Source: Aedoeadaptatus coxii (GTDB lineage Bacteria > Bacillota > Clostridia > Tissierellales > Peptoniphilaceae). From it: a stretch of 64,000 bases of DNA. Of the stretch, positions 38,301-45,724 are shown piece after piece. Positions within the stretch are counted from its first letter, which is position 1; each line of letters starts with the position of its first letter. The notes beneath the pieces are model-generated. The model was given only the letters and a program-made list of their open reading frames with translations. It had not been told where the DNA came from and searched no databases. Where the stretch lies: the NCBI RefSeq assembly GCF_001553115.1, contig NZ_KQ960173.1:39886-103885 (forward strand). The letters are read 5' to 3'. The position numbers and the translations under genes are program-made.

Positions 38301-38619
38301 TCTTAGCCGCCTTTAAGCTATTGTAAAAAGTTTCCCGCGCCGCACGAGAATAGGCGACTTGGGCGCGAATATTGGCTTCCGTGTTTAAATCCTCGGCGTC
38401 CACCGATCGGATACCCGTTCTTCTCTCCCGCTTGCGCTCTTTCAACGCCACAAGCAAGGTGATTTTTTCGGATGGATCTTTATCGCCAAAGGAGGCAGCT
38501 TTGGCCGCCCCATTGGGGGCGGCTGCAAAGCCCGGACTCATCATGCCTGTAAAAAGCATTAAGAAACTTAATACTACAGGTATGACAAATCGTCTGAAAC
38601 TAACTCCTTGTTTACTCAT
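32335..38619 (-). CDS. Giant cell-surface subtilisin (S8) with FIVAR, NEAT and SLH domains
   Basis: 2094 residues. Signal peptide about 1-33; propeptide to about 150; S8 catalytic domain with Asp194 (VIAVIDSGVD), His260 (SHGMHVSG), oxyanion Asn (AAGNNG, about 357) and Ser589 (GTSMAAPHVAG), with a PA insert about 440-540 as in C5a-peptidase/lactocepin types; Fn3-like domains; an FSPNGDG segment (about 855); four FIVAR-like helical repeats about 1380-1620; NEAT-like domain about 1626-1758 (ALHESKPQDSMAAG); another helical repeat; Pro linker; three SLH repeats about 1909-2094. It follows the IlsA-like gene by 35 bp. Likely role: cleave host proteins, plausibly hemoglobin, at the wall and hold released heme. 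Confidence 0.9.
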   Translation of the reverse strand: MSKQGVSFRRFVIPVVLSFLMLFTGMMSPGFAAAPNGAAKAASFGDKDPSEKITLLVALKERKRERRTGIRSVDAEDLNTEANIRAQVAYSRAARETFYNSLKAAKIRYQVVETYDVAYTGVALEVQRKDIPAIEKMNDVASVEISQQFKAPERPMMPRSAYRPMDTSSNGMVEADKAWKKSYAGKGSVIAVIDSGVDPYHEAMKLSDPNSGRIKNQAEVKKMIDDLDIARGEYFSSKIPFGYNYANKSTSIKEFDPMSHGMHVSGIVAGNSKKIQGVAPEAQIVFMRVFGGGMFGNGTSAEIYTKAIDDAIKLGVDSMNISIGSPAGTEDYVFPNTVLALEKAKQAGILVAIAAGNNGFFGYSPGLKAKPKAENPDIGMLADPSVSPNSLSVASIQNMQVAKKGIQIKNDDRVLSFQPTANAKVTDQWVSLKDCGYGRANDFKEQGDGNTYALIERGEPGPVSGDPLSFADKINNARDKGYAGVIIYDNEPDMPLIQVEAPGTTIPAAFVNRKDGLYLKDTIARNPQAQIRFNDEYVYSLSEDGGQPSEFSSWGLTPNGNLKPDIAAPGGGILSSLNDNQYGVMDGTSMAAPHVAGGVALVKQRVEKDFPEVHGDKKYDLIKKLLMSTAQPYKYKDSGAYASPRQQGSGLMQVDKAISATAFIEGSHGLTSINLGKSLSGDKVTVPFKIVNMGDKAKTYTYYGVLNTDKVEDGKIVLRPQKISESVRKTVTVEPHQSVELTVELPVTGLDKLQQTMTNGFFLEGFVFCEEQGGVNLSAPFVGFHGSFDKLEVAETSLYDLVKAGKRSYYYDMGKEDDYYGTNIGGEIDKNLIVLGSQAKSTKANPIFDKEKIAFSPNGDGRVDKAIFMATFLRNFGGVEIAINDHQGKQVYYSKNPEDHGVKNFFVDPRMGNMFANNMMTTKPHWQWNGNDLSGKPLPDGKYYMTVKVAAAGKSIGADSQVMEFPITMDRVYPRVTKAYFNDDKSTYTIESIDEKGSGILSVLLKKGKDTIEPKVENGKYVFDVKDLNLADYDVEINDQARNDLRYPLASGERTGNERGVRIKALAGNDPVPAEAFTWTVQSPDGKIEDPNNLSPGKHLLVVNVKDGNYKLIGEKTREFEIGQDDLVKELEVRFESVDTADVHISLNNPDNVNVSLVVKNKDVEGQEYVPTIVNPGLQTIKLPLGNYTIDVSGIQNGYYAMVDGGEDFTVDSQRLLTKTVKVRGIESKELNVRLNRNGYDGALRLKLIGKDVYRTEQNIEFAPGQTEKKVRLNFIPSTVELQDMEDGYYGLGKRSKTWAANTNASAWSVSLTPLEERDPNYVDKSKLRALVAKAREALAHKSEYAMETKDDQRHWQYIDLYLPMAEQTIANDKASQDEVDKVYNNLNEGLSKIRKKGESRFDQSTLKRAIERAEALKAEDYTDETWKEVQEALAEAKAILQKPDGEKNQDMVDNTADDLNEALDGLKRKDGAALVDKKVLEEALKAYKDGQYKADDYTPESYHRVELAVEAAEEIMNRPFPSQEEVNGAARELTEAMAKLHSITGKKEREAEREALKRELLAARDLKESDYTPASWLQLQERIAFVQRIADDNNSSLDSLKHGRKTLQEAIDLLEKPSQEGAAKTEMFELPFRALHESKPQDSMAAGVFQSPAKVIKTTDKEGKINYRVVVNCKVLQIGDLEGHLKDILFASTDKEGKVDAMPVIDKVTDAMGDLTSVTIDMGKDLCPEHFVKVKYVIGNGPGSNEDIMRLSYDIDKMKKVGESGEKPPKVDDGLEKAKIALKEAIEKAEAKLAAASYTAESKGKLEAAIASAKAALEGDNVTDMNRAITSVFDAMDQLVKDVPKPNPVPDVPTPRPEPKPVPKPDPWPRQEPRHESPAPSYRPSYQAPEVKQPEAKKEEPKRTEQKPNNFTVKAPEKAYVKGFPGGNFKPNQGVTRAEVSTILDQFIQGSQAYSLSGDVDGNAWYGKSMARLHGLSILNGFGDGSLRPQETLTRAELATIMARILNLKADNARFNDVAPGAWYNGYVGAVQSAGIIHGYPDGSFGGERTVTRAELVVIVNRAFKVTGRPGTVQFKDVPANHWAYKEIQKAAN

Positions 38620-38654
38620 CAGGTGAGCATCCTCTCTTTCTTACTTTTCCGCAT

Positions 38655-41600
38655 TTAGTTGGCGGCTTTTTGAATGTCTTCGTAAGCCCAGTGGTTTTCC
38701 GGCAAATCGCTAAACGCCTTGCGGGATTCCTTCTTGGGAATATTGAATGCGCGGTTAATCATGGCGATAATTTCCGCGCGAGTGACCACGCGATCGCCGC
38801 CAAAGGATCCGTCGTTGTAACCGACGACGATGCCCGCTTCTCGAGCGGCGCCGGCATAACCTGCATACCATGCATTGCCGGGAACATCTTTAAATCCGCC
38901 GGATTTCGGTTGAAGTCCTTTTAATTTCACGATCATCGTAACCGCTTGGGCTCTGGTAACGCCGTCGTGGGGACGGTAATTATTATCGCCGTAACCCGAA
39001 ATAATGCCTGCATCTACTAAGGTTTTAAAGCTGTCGAAATACCAATCGGTCGTGCGAATATCCTTCAATTGTTTTGCCATGTCTTTGTTCACCGTAACGA
39101 AACGAGCGAGCATGGTGGCAATTTCAGAGCGCACTACTTGTTGATTCGGCTTAAAGGTTCCGTCGGGATAGCCTTTTACGAACGCTTCCTTGGGAACATG
39201 AACCGTAAAGTTTTGTTTCGTTTCCGTAGCCTTCGGTTTTTCAGCCGGTTTACTTTCTTGAGGTTTCGCCGGGGTAGATTGAGTGTTGCCGTTCGGTCTG
39301 TAGCTCGTCCAACCGGAAGAAGAACCCCTCGGCACGTCTTTCTTATCGTCGGAAGGTTTCGGAGACGGTTGCGGTTGAGGCGTCGGCTTCGGTTGCGGTT
39401 GAGGCGTCGGTTGCGGTTGAGGCGCAGGTTTTTGTGTTTCTACCTTTAAGCCTGCCGCCGCTTTTTCCACATCGCCCTTGGCTTTGTTCATGGCCGCTTT
39501 ATCTTTTCCCGCCAAAACCTTTTCGGCCTTGGCAATGGCCTTTTCTACAGCCGATTTCGTTTCGGCCGTGTACTTCTTGCCGTCGTTTAATTTATTCTTT
39601 GCCTCTTGAATCGCTGCCCCTAAAGCATCTTTCGCTTCTTTAAGCTTGGTATCTTCTCCGCTAACTGCCGGTTTGACTTCGAGGGCCTTAACGGCCTTTT
39701 CCAAGGCAGCATTCGCCGTGTTCATTGCTTCGGCATCGTTGCCTTTTAATGCTTCCTTAGCAGCTGCCAGTTTTTCTTCTACCGCTTTCTTACTGTCAGC
39801 AGTATAGTCTTTGCCGTCTTTAAGCTTGGCTTCTGCCGCCGCGATGGCCTTGGTTAGAGCCGCTTTCGCTTCTTTAAGCTTGGCGTCTTCTTGTGGAACA
39901 ACTTCCTTTTCTTTAAGGGCCTTCACGGCATTTTCAAGATTAGCTTTCGCCGCGTTCATTGCTTCGACATTGTTGCCTTTTAATGCTTCCTTAGCAGCTG
40001 CCACTTTTCCCTCTACCGCTTTCTTACTGTCAGCAGTATAGTCTTTGCCGTCTTTAAGCTTGGCTTCTGCCGCCGCGATGGCCTTGGTTAGAGCCGCTTT
40101 CGCTTCTTTAAGCTTGGCGTCTTCTTGTGGAACAACTTCCTTTTCTTTAAGAGCCTTAACGGCCTTTTCCAAGGCAGCTTTCGCCGCGTTCATTGCTTCG
40201 GCATCGTTGGCTTTTAGCGCTTCGTTAGCCACTGCTAATTGATTGTTTACCTCTTGCTTCGTTGCGTCGGTGTAATCTTTGCCGTCTTTCAGCTTGGCTT
40301 CTGCCGCCGCGATGGCTGCCCTTAAAGCGTCTTTCGCTTCTTTAAGCTTCGTGTCTTCTTGACTTGGCGTATTTGCAGGGGTCTTGAAGTCTACCGAGTA
40401 GCTGAATTCCGTTTCAAAATTATTCTTCGACAACATCACGCGACGGGTCAATTTATAATTTGCGCCGGGATCTAAGGCGGCTTCAATGGTCGGGTTTAAA
40501 CTGTCTACCGGATCGATTTCCGATTCCACATCGTTGTGACCCTTGTTCTTTACATAACCGTTATAGACAACGGAGGATTTATCGCCTTCGATCTTTTCGA
40601 TAATGTTTTGAATCTTCCAATCCCAGCCGTCTTTATCCAGGACTTGTGCAATACCTAATTGATCATTGGCGGTGCGAATACCGTATTTCTTGTAAATAGT
40701 ATTTTTTACAAAGGCTTTGTATTCGTCGGGATTCTTAAAGAATTTCCAATCATTAATATCTCCAATATTCCAGTAGAACATTTGAAGGAGATCCAAATCT
40801 TGGCTTACCTTTACGTTGCCGTCTGCATAGTTCACTTGTGCGTTGAAGGCGCTGCGTTGAGGTTGGTAATAGTTGTCGTGGGTGTCTTTAATAGTGACGC
40901 CCGCTTTTTTAATGGTAGCCAATTCGCTGTCCGTTAACGTGGACTTCAAGTAGTTGCAGGATACGTCGAATTTGTTGAAGCGCACCCTTTGACCACTCGC
41001 CTTTTCCGCGATTTTATCGAAGGGAATGTCTTTCAGGAGATTACCCTTTACGATTAAATTCGGAAACTTCGTGGCATATTGGTTGGCGTTATCCGCCATG
41101 CGGAGCCATAAGCTCTCCGGCAAGGATTCAATCTCGTTGTTTTCCAAATCGAGGATGACCAGTCGGCTTAATTGATCCATGGCCCCCGGAAGCGCCTTCA
41201 GCTTGTTGTTGTTGGCTCGAAGCTCTTCCAGACGGCTATAGTTTCCGAAGACTTCCGGCAAGGACGTCAGTCGATTACCGTTCACATTGATGACGGCTAA
41301 TTGTTTATAGCTATCTGCAAATACGCCGTCCAGGCTGGTGAGCTTGTTGTCGGATGCATAGAATTTTGCCAAACGGCTCGCATTTTTTACGAACCCTTCC
41401 GGTAGTTTTTCAATGCCGTTGTTGGACAGGTCGATTTCTTTGATTCTTTTATTTTTCGCCAGTAAATCTTTGTCCAAGTCTTTTAACTTATTCCCGGACA
41501 TCCATAAAGTGGAGAGGTTTTCGTTTTTGTCGAAAATGCCTTTGGGCAGTGTTTCGAGCTTGTTGCCGTAAATATTAATATGGGTAACGCCTGTCATCTT

Positions 41601-44600
41601 GTCGAAAAGCCCTGCAGGGATTTCGGTAATGTCGTTGCTGGAAAGCTCGATACCCGTAACGCCGGGGCCGAGATCCTTCAACATGGAAATATCCGGTGTC
41701 TTACCAATTTTTTCTCCGGAAAGATCCAGGTGGCCGGTGGCCTTACTTAATTCTTCGGGGGAAAGTTTGCCGTCATTATCTAAGTCTCTAACGCCGGCAT
41801 CTAAAAGCTTTAAGGTCAGATTGTCGGCGTTTCTCTTCTTTTGTACTTCGGGATCCGTAGGATCGTCGTAGCCTGTAAAGCCTTTTTTAATGGGGGCTTT
41901 AAAGTGCAGATCGGCCTTCGTATATTTATCGAACTGACCGATTTTGTCAGCACTTCCTCCCATAATTTTTACAAGAACGGCGAGTTTTTGAATTTGATCC
42001 AAGTCCTTCACTTCGCAAGTATAAATGGCTTGGCCTTGTTTTAAACCGTCGGTGGTTTTTACGCCGGACTTAAATTGGTCGTCGATCTTCATGCCTAAGT
42101 CCAGTATTTGATCCGCCATTTTGCCTACTCGCAAGGACAACATCATTTTGCCGTTCTCTACAACAAGCTTGGCGCGATTTCCGATAATTCCGCTTACCAT
42201 AGGAAGGTCTGCGGTTTCGCCCTCTTTCGATGCGATAAATTGAATGGTGTATTCGCCGTTGGGAAGCTTGTCCGTTAAACCGAAATTATCGGTCTTAGCA
42301 GGTGCTTCGCCGGCTTTTCTGTTTTCCCACTCGCTTCTGTCGGAGAAGACCACCTTAATGTGGGGATTTTCTCCCGCCTTTTCCATGGCTTCTTGTAATC
42401 CGTCGCTAATAACGTCAAAAGCATTGGCGGTGCCGTAGGAGCAGTAGCCGTCTACATTTTTAATGGGCTCGCCGCCATTAATCGTAAAGGTGGCTTCCTT
42501 GATCGCCTTGGCTAAAGCCTTTTGAGCATCAAATTCATTTTGCTTCGGATAGTTTTTGAAGAAAATCTTTAACGATTTCGATCCGTAACTGGATGTTTCG
42601 AGTTTCACCGCTTCAATGGCGAAGCGTTCATTCAGTTTTCGCGTATCCCCCGGTTCTTCTTTTACGCCGGAGGTTACAAAGTAATAGCTGAATTTATCCG
42701 CTTCAAAGACGATCTTATCGCCTTGGATCTTCACGTCTTTTACAAGTTCGGGAGCCGCTGTGCCCTCTTTATCGAAGTGGTAAACCTTCACGCTGTCTTT
42801 ATCGTGTGCTCCAAGGGGAAGGGTTACTTCTACCTTGCGATTGGGTTGTTGTTTCACATTCTTGAGCAGGAAGCTGATGTCAAAAGCCGTTACAGTCTTG
42901 GCTTTTTCGGCAACAGACTTCACTGCCGCATTGTCTTTTACAAATTGACCGCCTGCCACATTGACGACTTTGAGTTCCGTTCCTTCTTTGAACGCTCCCT
43001 TAGGGTATTCAACCGATACCTTCGCAGCGTCGTCGGTTTTGGTAATCATCTTGTCGCTTGTTATGGCGTAAGTGGTAAAGGTGTTGGTGGAATAGGTAAT
43101 AAAGTCGCCTTCCACTTTCGGCTCTACCTTGTCTGCTCCCGTTTGCAATTGATCGTCGTCGTCTTCGTAAGCATAGGCTTGGTACAACGCGACGCTTCCC
43201 ATATTGTGGTCGCCTAGGGGGAAGAAAAGTTTCACATTCTTAATCGTACCTTGATTTACTCCGTTCTTTACGAAGGAAACCTTGTAAGCGGTAAAGTTAC
43301 CTGCTTTGTCGATTTCTTTGGCCGCGTTTTTGTAGGTTTCAAAGAATTTTGCCTTATCGACTTTTTCTACTTTAAGTTCCGTTCCCTCTTCAAAGACATC
43401 GGACATGTATTCCGCTTTAACGCCTGTGGCAGCGTCGACTTTGGTGACGAGCTTGGGCGTTTCCGGTTGCGGTTTCGGCGCATTGGGATCTTCCACCGGC
43501 GTAATGGTCACGGTTTTGGTCGCCGTCGTGTCGTCATTGAAGGTAATGTCCACTTTGATTTCGCTCTTGCCGTAAAGGGCTTTGGCAATGGCTTCGTCGT
43601 TGGAAATGTAGTGATCGGTGACCCTGCTGTAACCGAAGGTGGATTTGTCGTAAGCTTTTCCGTTGATTTTAATGGTCTTAATTTCGCCATCAACTTCTTT
43701 TGCCTTTTGAGCCGAACCGAAATCCAGTTCCAATTGAGGCGAGGTTCCATTGATTTTAAAGATGATGTTTTGAATGGGGTAATCGTCTTTCTTTCCGGTT
43801 TCGGGTGCCGGCGTTTCGTTTCCGCTTTCGCTGGGTTTGTTATCCCAGACGGAGCCGTCGGAGAAAGTGACCACGATATGGGGATCTTCCCCTGCTTGTT
43901 TTAACGCCTCTCCTAAAGCCGGTCCACCGTACTTACTATCAGAGTAGGCTTCAAAACATTCGGTCATACCTCGTGTGATCCAACCTTGAACATTGGTAAT
44001 CTTATCTCCGCCATTAACTTGGAAACTGGCATTCTTCATGGCTTCTTCCAATGCCGTACTTTCCGCCGTATCTGATTTAGGCGGAAGGTTTTTAAAGAAA
44101 ATTTTAGGCGTACTGTAGTCGTATTCCTTTTTCCAGTTTTTAGAAAAACCGATGTGATCGATTTGGAAACGCTTAGCCAATGTATTTTCATTGCCCGTTT
44201 CCGGTTTTTGTTTTTTATCTTCCTTTTCGATGTATTTCTTCACATCGAATTTAATATCTTTCGGCGGTACATAACCTGCTTGGGTGTAGGTAATGGTGTT
44301 GCCGTCTTTAAAACCGATTTCGATTTTATGCGCCTTGTTGTCTAAAAGCTTTAAGCCCGTCATGGCAAATTCAAGCTTCCCGTTAAACAGCGTAAGATCT
44401 CTCGTGTCTTTCTTTGCATCGACAAAGAAGTTTGAGAAACCCGGTCTTAAATCATTGCCTTGATTGTCGTCGACGAGAATATAGCGAATGTTTTGGAAGT
44501 ATTTGCCATACCATTCTTCTTTTGGAGTATCGCTTGAAAGGACAAGGGCATTGCCTAATTTTTCAGGCGTTCCAACGCCGTCGATTTCCAAACCGGCTGC

Positions 44601-45410
44601 CATACCGCCGGTATTCACTTGTCTGAGTTTTTCATTCGGCGCAGGTTCGTTGTTCTCGTCCACATAACCCTCTTCCGTCTTCACGACTTCCGAGCCGTCT
44701 TTCATGATGATTTTAAATTCGTGGGCGGCGTTGTTACCGAAGTTCTCGACAATGGCCGTCGCATCTTTCATTTTGTCCCATGTGCGGAAAACGCCGTCTT
44801 GCCAAAGAAGATTGGGATAATTGTCGCTGCCTATAAAGTTCAGCGTCTTGCCGTCGATGACGACTCTCTCCACATTGTTTTTTAATAAGTAAGTTAAGGC
44901 GCCGCCGTTGTCGGAATCATATTTGTATGATAATCGAACGCCGACATAGGTTCCTATGGGATCCTTACTGGATTTGCCCGTTTCGATGGATGTTATCGTT
45001 AGGCCGTCTGCCATTTTCTTTATGTTTTCGTTTTTGATCACGCCTTTATAAAAGGTATAACCTTGTGCCGCAATCTCGATAGTATTTTCCGGCAGTGCGA
45101 GCACATGATTGTCGATGATGATTTTTCCTCCACGTTCATCAAAAGCGAATTTATAATTCCCTTCGCCCGTCGTGGTACCTTCTTTGTAATAAAATTGCTT
45201 GTTTATTTTTATGGTTGTAATGCTGTGCATCCAATCGCTTTGCTCGTCGCTAAGCTTGCCACCGCTAAATCCAATTTTTAGATCCCCTTCGGAAGTGTCG
45301 AATACAATGCCTTGAGGCACTTCTTTTGCGCCGTTGGCCTCCACACTCCTTACAGGAAAACTTGTCAGCAACATACAAAAAGCTAACAAGAGCGCTAAAT
45401 GTCGTTTCAT
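38655..45410 (-). CDS. Giant IlsA-like surface protein: NEAT, leucine-rich repeats, FIVAR repeats, SLH
   Basis: 2251 residues. Signal peptide about 1-26; two related domains about 411-527 and 925-1030 (KIFFKN...P, HI/KVVFSDxSxWxN); two paired 125-residue beta domains about 660-915 (GTELKVEKV / GTELKVVNV); NEAT-like domain about 1040-1177 (LPMVSG, VKIMGG); eight leucine-rich repeats about 1223-1473 (ELSSNDITEIPAGLF and so on); four FIVAR-like repeats about 1687-1993; Pro/Gln linker; three SLH repeats about 2070-2251. NEAT plus LRR plus SLH is the layout of B. cereus IlsA, which binds hemoglobin, heme and ferritin. ATG follows AAGGAGG. First gene of an operon with the subtilisin. Confidence 0.88.
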   Translation of the reverse strand: MKRHLALLLAFCMLLTSFPVRSVEANGAKEVPQGIVFDTSEGDLKIGFSGGKLSDEQSDWMHSITTIKINKQFYYKEGTTTGEGNYKFAFDERGGKIIIDNHVLALPENTIEIAAQGYTFYKGVIKNENIKKMADGLTITSIETGKSSKDPIGTYVGVRLSYKYDSDNGGALTYLLKNNVERVVIDGKTLNFIGSDNYPNLLWQDGVFRTWDKMKDATAIVENFGNNAAHEFKIIMKDGSEVVKTEEGYVDENNEPAPNEKLRQVNTGGMAAGLEIDGVGTPEKLGNALVLSSDTPKEEWYGKYFQNIRYILVDDNQGNDLRPGFSNFFVDAKKDTRDLTLFNGKLEFAMTGLKLLDNKAHKIEIGFKDGNTITYTQAGYVPPKDIKFDVKKYIEKEDKKQKPETGNENTLAKRFQIDHIGFSKNWKKEYDYSTPKIFFKNLPPKSDTAESTALEEAMKNASFQVNGGDKITNVQGWITRGMTECFEAYSDSKYGGPALGEALKQAGEDPHIVVTFSDGSVWDNKPSESGNETPAPETGKKDDYPIQNIIFKINGTSPQLELDFGSAQKAKEVDGEIKTIKINGKAYDKSTFGYSRVTDHYISNDEAIAKALYGKSEIKVDITFNDDTTATKTVTITPVEDPNAPKPQPETPKLVTKVDAATGVKAEYMSDVFEEGTELKVEKVDKAKFFETYKNAAKEIDKAGNFTAYKVSFVKNGVNQGTIKNVKLFFPLGDHNMGSVALYQAYAYEDDDDQLQTGADKVEPKVEGDFITYSTNTFTTYAITSDKMITKTDDAAKVSVEYPKGAFKEGTELKVVNVAGGQFVKDNAAVKSVAEKAKTVTAFDISFLLKNVKQQPNRKVEVTLPLGAHDKDSVKVYHFDKEGTAAPELVKDVKIQGDKIVFEADKFSYYFVTSGVKEEPGDTRKLNERFAIEAVKLETSSYGSKSLKIFFKNYPKQNEFDAQKALAKAIKEATFTINGGEPIKNVDGYCSYGTANAFDVISDGLQEAMEKAGENPHIKVVFSDRSEWENRKAGEAPAKTDNFGLTDKLPNGEYTIQFIASKEGETADLPMVSGIIGNRAKLVVENGKMMLSLRVGKMADQILDLGMKIDDQFKSGVKTTDGLKQGQAIYTCEVKDLDQIQKLAVLVKIMGGSADKIGQFDKYTKADLHFKAPIKKGFTGYDDPTDPEVQKKRNADNLTLKLLDAGVRDLDNDGKLSPEELSKATGHLDLSGEKIGKTPDISMLKDLGPGVTGIELSSNDITEIPAGLFDKMTGVTHINIYGNKLETLPKGIFDKNENLSTLWMSGNKLKDLDKDLLAKNKRIKEIDLSNNGIEKLPEGFVKNASRLAKFYASDNKLTSLDGVFADSYKQLAVINVNGNRLTSLPEVFGNYSRLEELRANNNKLKALPGAMDQLSRLVILDLENNEIESLPESLWLRMADNANQYATKFPNLIVKGNLLKDIPFDKIAEKASGQRVRFNKFDVSCNYLKSTLTDSELATIKKAGVTIKDTHDNYYQPQRSAFNAQVNYADGNVKVSQDLDLLQMFYWNIGDINDWKFFKNPDEYKAFVKNTIYKKYGIRTANDQLGIAQVLDKDGWDWKIQNIIEKIEGDKSSVVYNGYVKNKGHNDVESEIDPVDSLNPTIEAALDPGANYKLTRRVMLSKNNFETEFSYSVDFKTPANTPSQEDTKLKEAKDALRAAIAAAEAKLKDGKDYTDATKQEVNNQLAVANEALKANDAEAMNAAKAALEKAVKALKEKEVVPQEDAKLKEAKAALTKAIAAAEAKLKDGKDYTADSKKAVEGKVAAAKEALKGNNVEAMNAAKANLENAVKALKEKEVVPQEDAKLKEAKAALTKAIAAAEAKLKDGKDYTADSKKAVEEKLAAAKEALKGNDAEAMNTANAALEKAVKALEVKPAVSGEDTKLKEAKDALGAAIQEAKNKLNDGKKYTAETKSAVEKAIAKAEKVLAGKDKAAMNKAKGDVEKAAAGLKVETQKPAPQPQPTPQPQPKPTPQPQPSPKPSDDKKDVPRGSSSGWTSYRPNGNTQSTPAKPQESKPAEKPKATETKQNFTVHVPKEAFVKGYPDGTFKPNQQVVRSEIATMLARFVTVNKDMAKQLKDIRTTDWYFDSFKTLVDAGIISGYGDNNYRPHDGVTRAQAVTMIVKLKGLQPKSGGFKDVPGNAWYAGYAGAAREAGIVVGYNDGSFGGDRVVTRAEIIAMINRAFNIPKKESRKAFSDLPENHWAYEDIQKAAN
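39414..40349 (-). repeat. Four tandem 234-bp units encoding FIVAR-like repeats
   Basis: Unit boundaries marked by AAGCTT lie at 39647, 39881, 40115 and 40349, exactly 234 bp (78 codons) apart. Units two and three (39648-40115) are nearly identical in DNA; the outer two diverge. Each encodes a helical repeat starting KLKEAK. Recombination between units could vary protein length. Confidence 0.92.
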
Positions 45411-45448
45411 TCATTATCCTCCTTATATATGAAATTAAGTCACCTAAC

Positions 45449-45463
45449 TGATACTCTCTATCA
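45449..45463. promoter_or_regulatory. Operator of the surface-protein operon
   Basis: TGATAC-TCT-CTATCA, one mismatch from the perfect dyad at 32223-32237, placed between the -10 element and the ribosome binding site. It links the two heme operons. Confidence 0.75.
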
Positions 45464-45465
45464 TC

Positions 45466-45494
45466 ATACTATACTAGGAGATGGCACTTATCAA
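45466..45494 (-). promoter_or_regulatory. Promoter of the surface-protein operon
   Basis: Minus-strand TTGATA (45489-45494), 17-bp spacer, TAGTAT (45466-45471). The operator covers the expected start site. Confidence 0.6.
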
Positions 45495-45513
45495 TATTTT
45501 AAGACTACTATTT

Positions 45514-45535
45514 TTTGTTAACCTAGGTTAACAAA
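45514..45535. promoter_or_regulatory. Perfect 22-bp palindrome upstream of the promoter
   Basis: The core is GTTAACCTAGGTTAAC, with three further matching bases on each side. It lies 20 bp upstream of the -35 element. The TTAACCTAGGTTAA core is in the style of DtxR/MntR-family operators, and a DtxR-like regulator gene lies at 31364. The rest of this 314-bp gene-free stretch is AT-rich with a terminator at 45653. Confidence 0.65.
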
Positions 45536-45652
45536 TTGCCGTTGATAGACCTTCTCATATGATTTCGATCCTTGAAATTACGCCATTCTTCTAAAAGTAA
45601 ACAGAGGGTTATTTTTTTCTATTTTTTTCTACGGAAATCTGAATACTAAAAA

Positions 45653-45676
45653 AGCACCTCGTCGTCATGAGATGCT
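45653..45676 (-). terminator. Terminator of the lipoprotein gene
   Basis: AGCATCTC-ATGACGAC-GAGGTGCT followed by TTTTTAG on the minus strand. Confidence 0.85.
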
Positions 45677-45724
45677 TTCCATTATGTTTTATATGCGAAA
45701 TGAAATTTCTCGAAAGGCGAAGTT

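Noticed and set aside
39811..40242. Two similar plus-strand frames 234 bp apart
   Set aside because: They are antisense shadows of the FIVAR repeats and simply reflect the tandem units.
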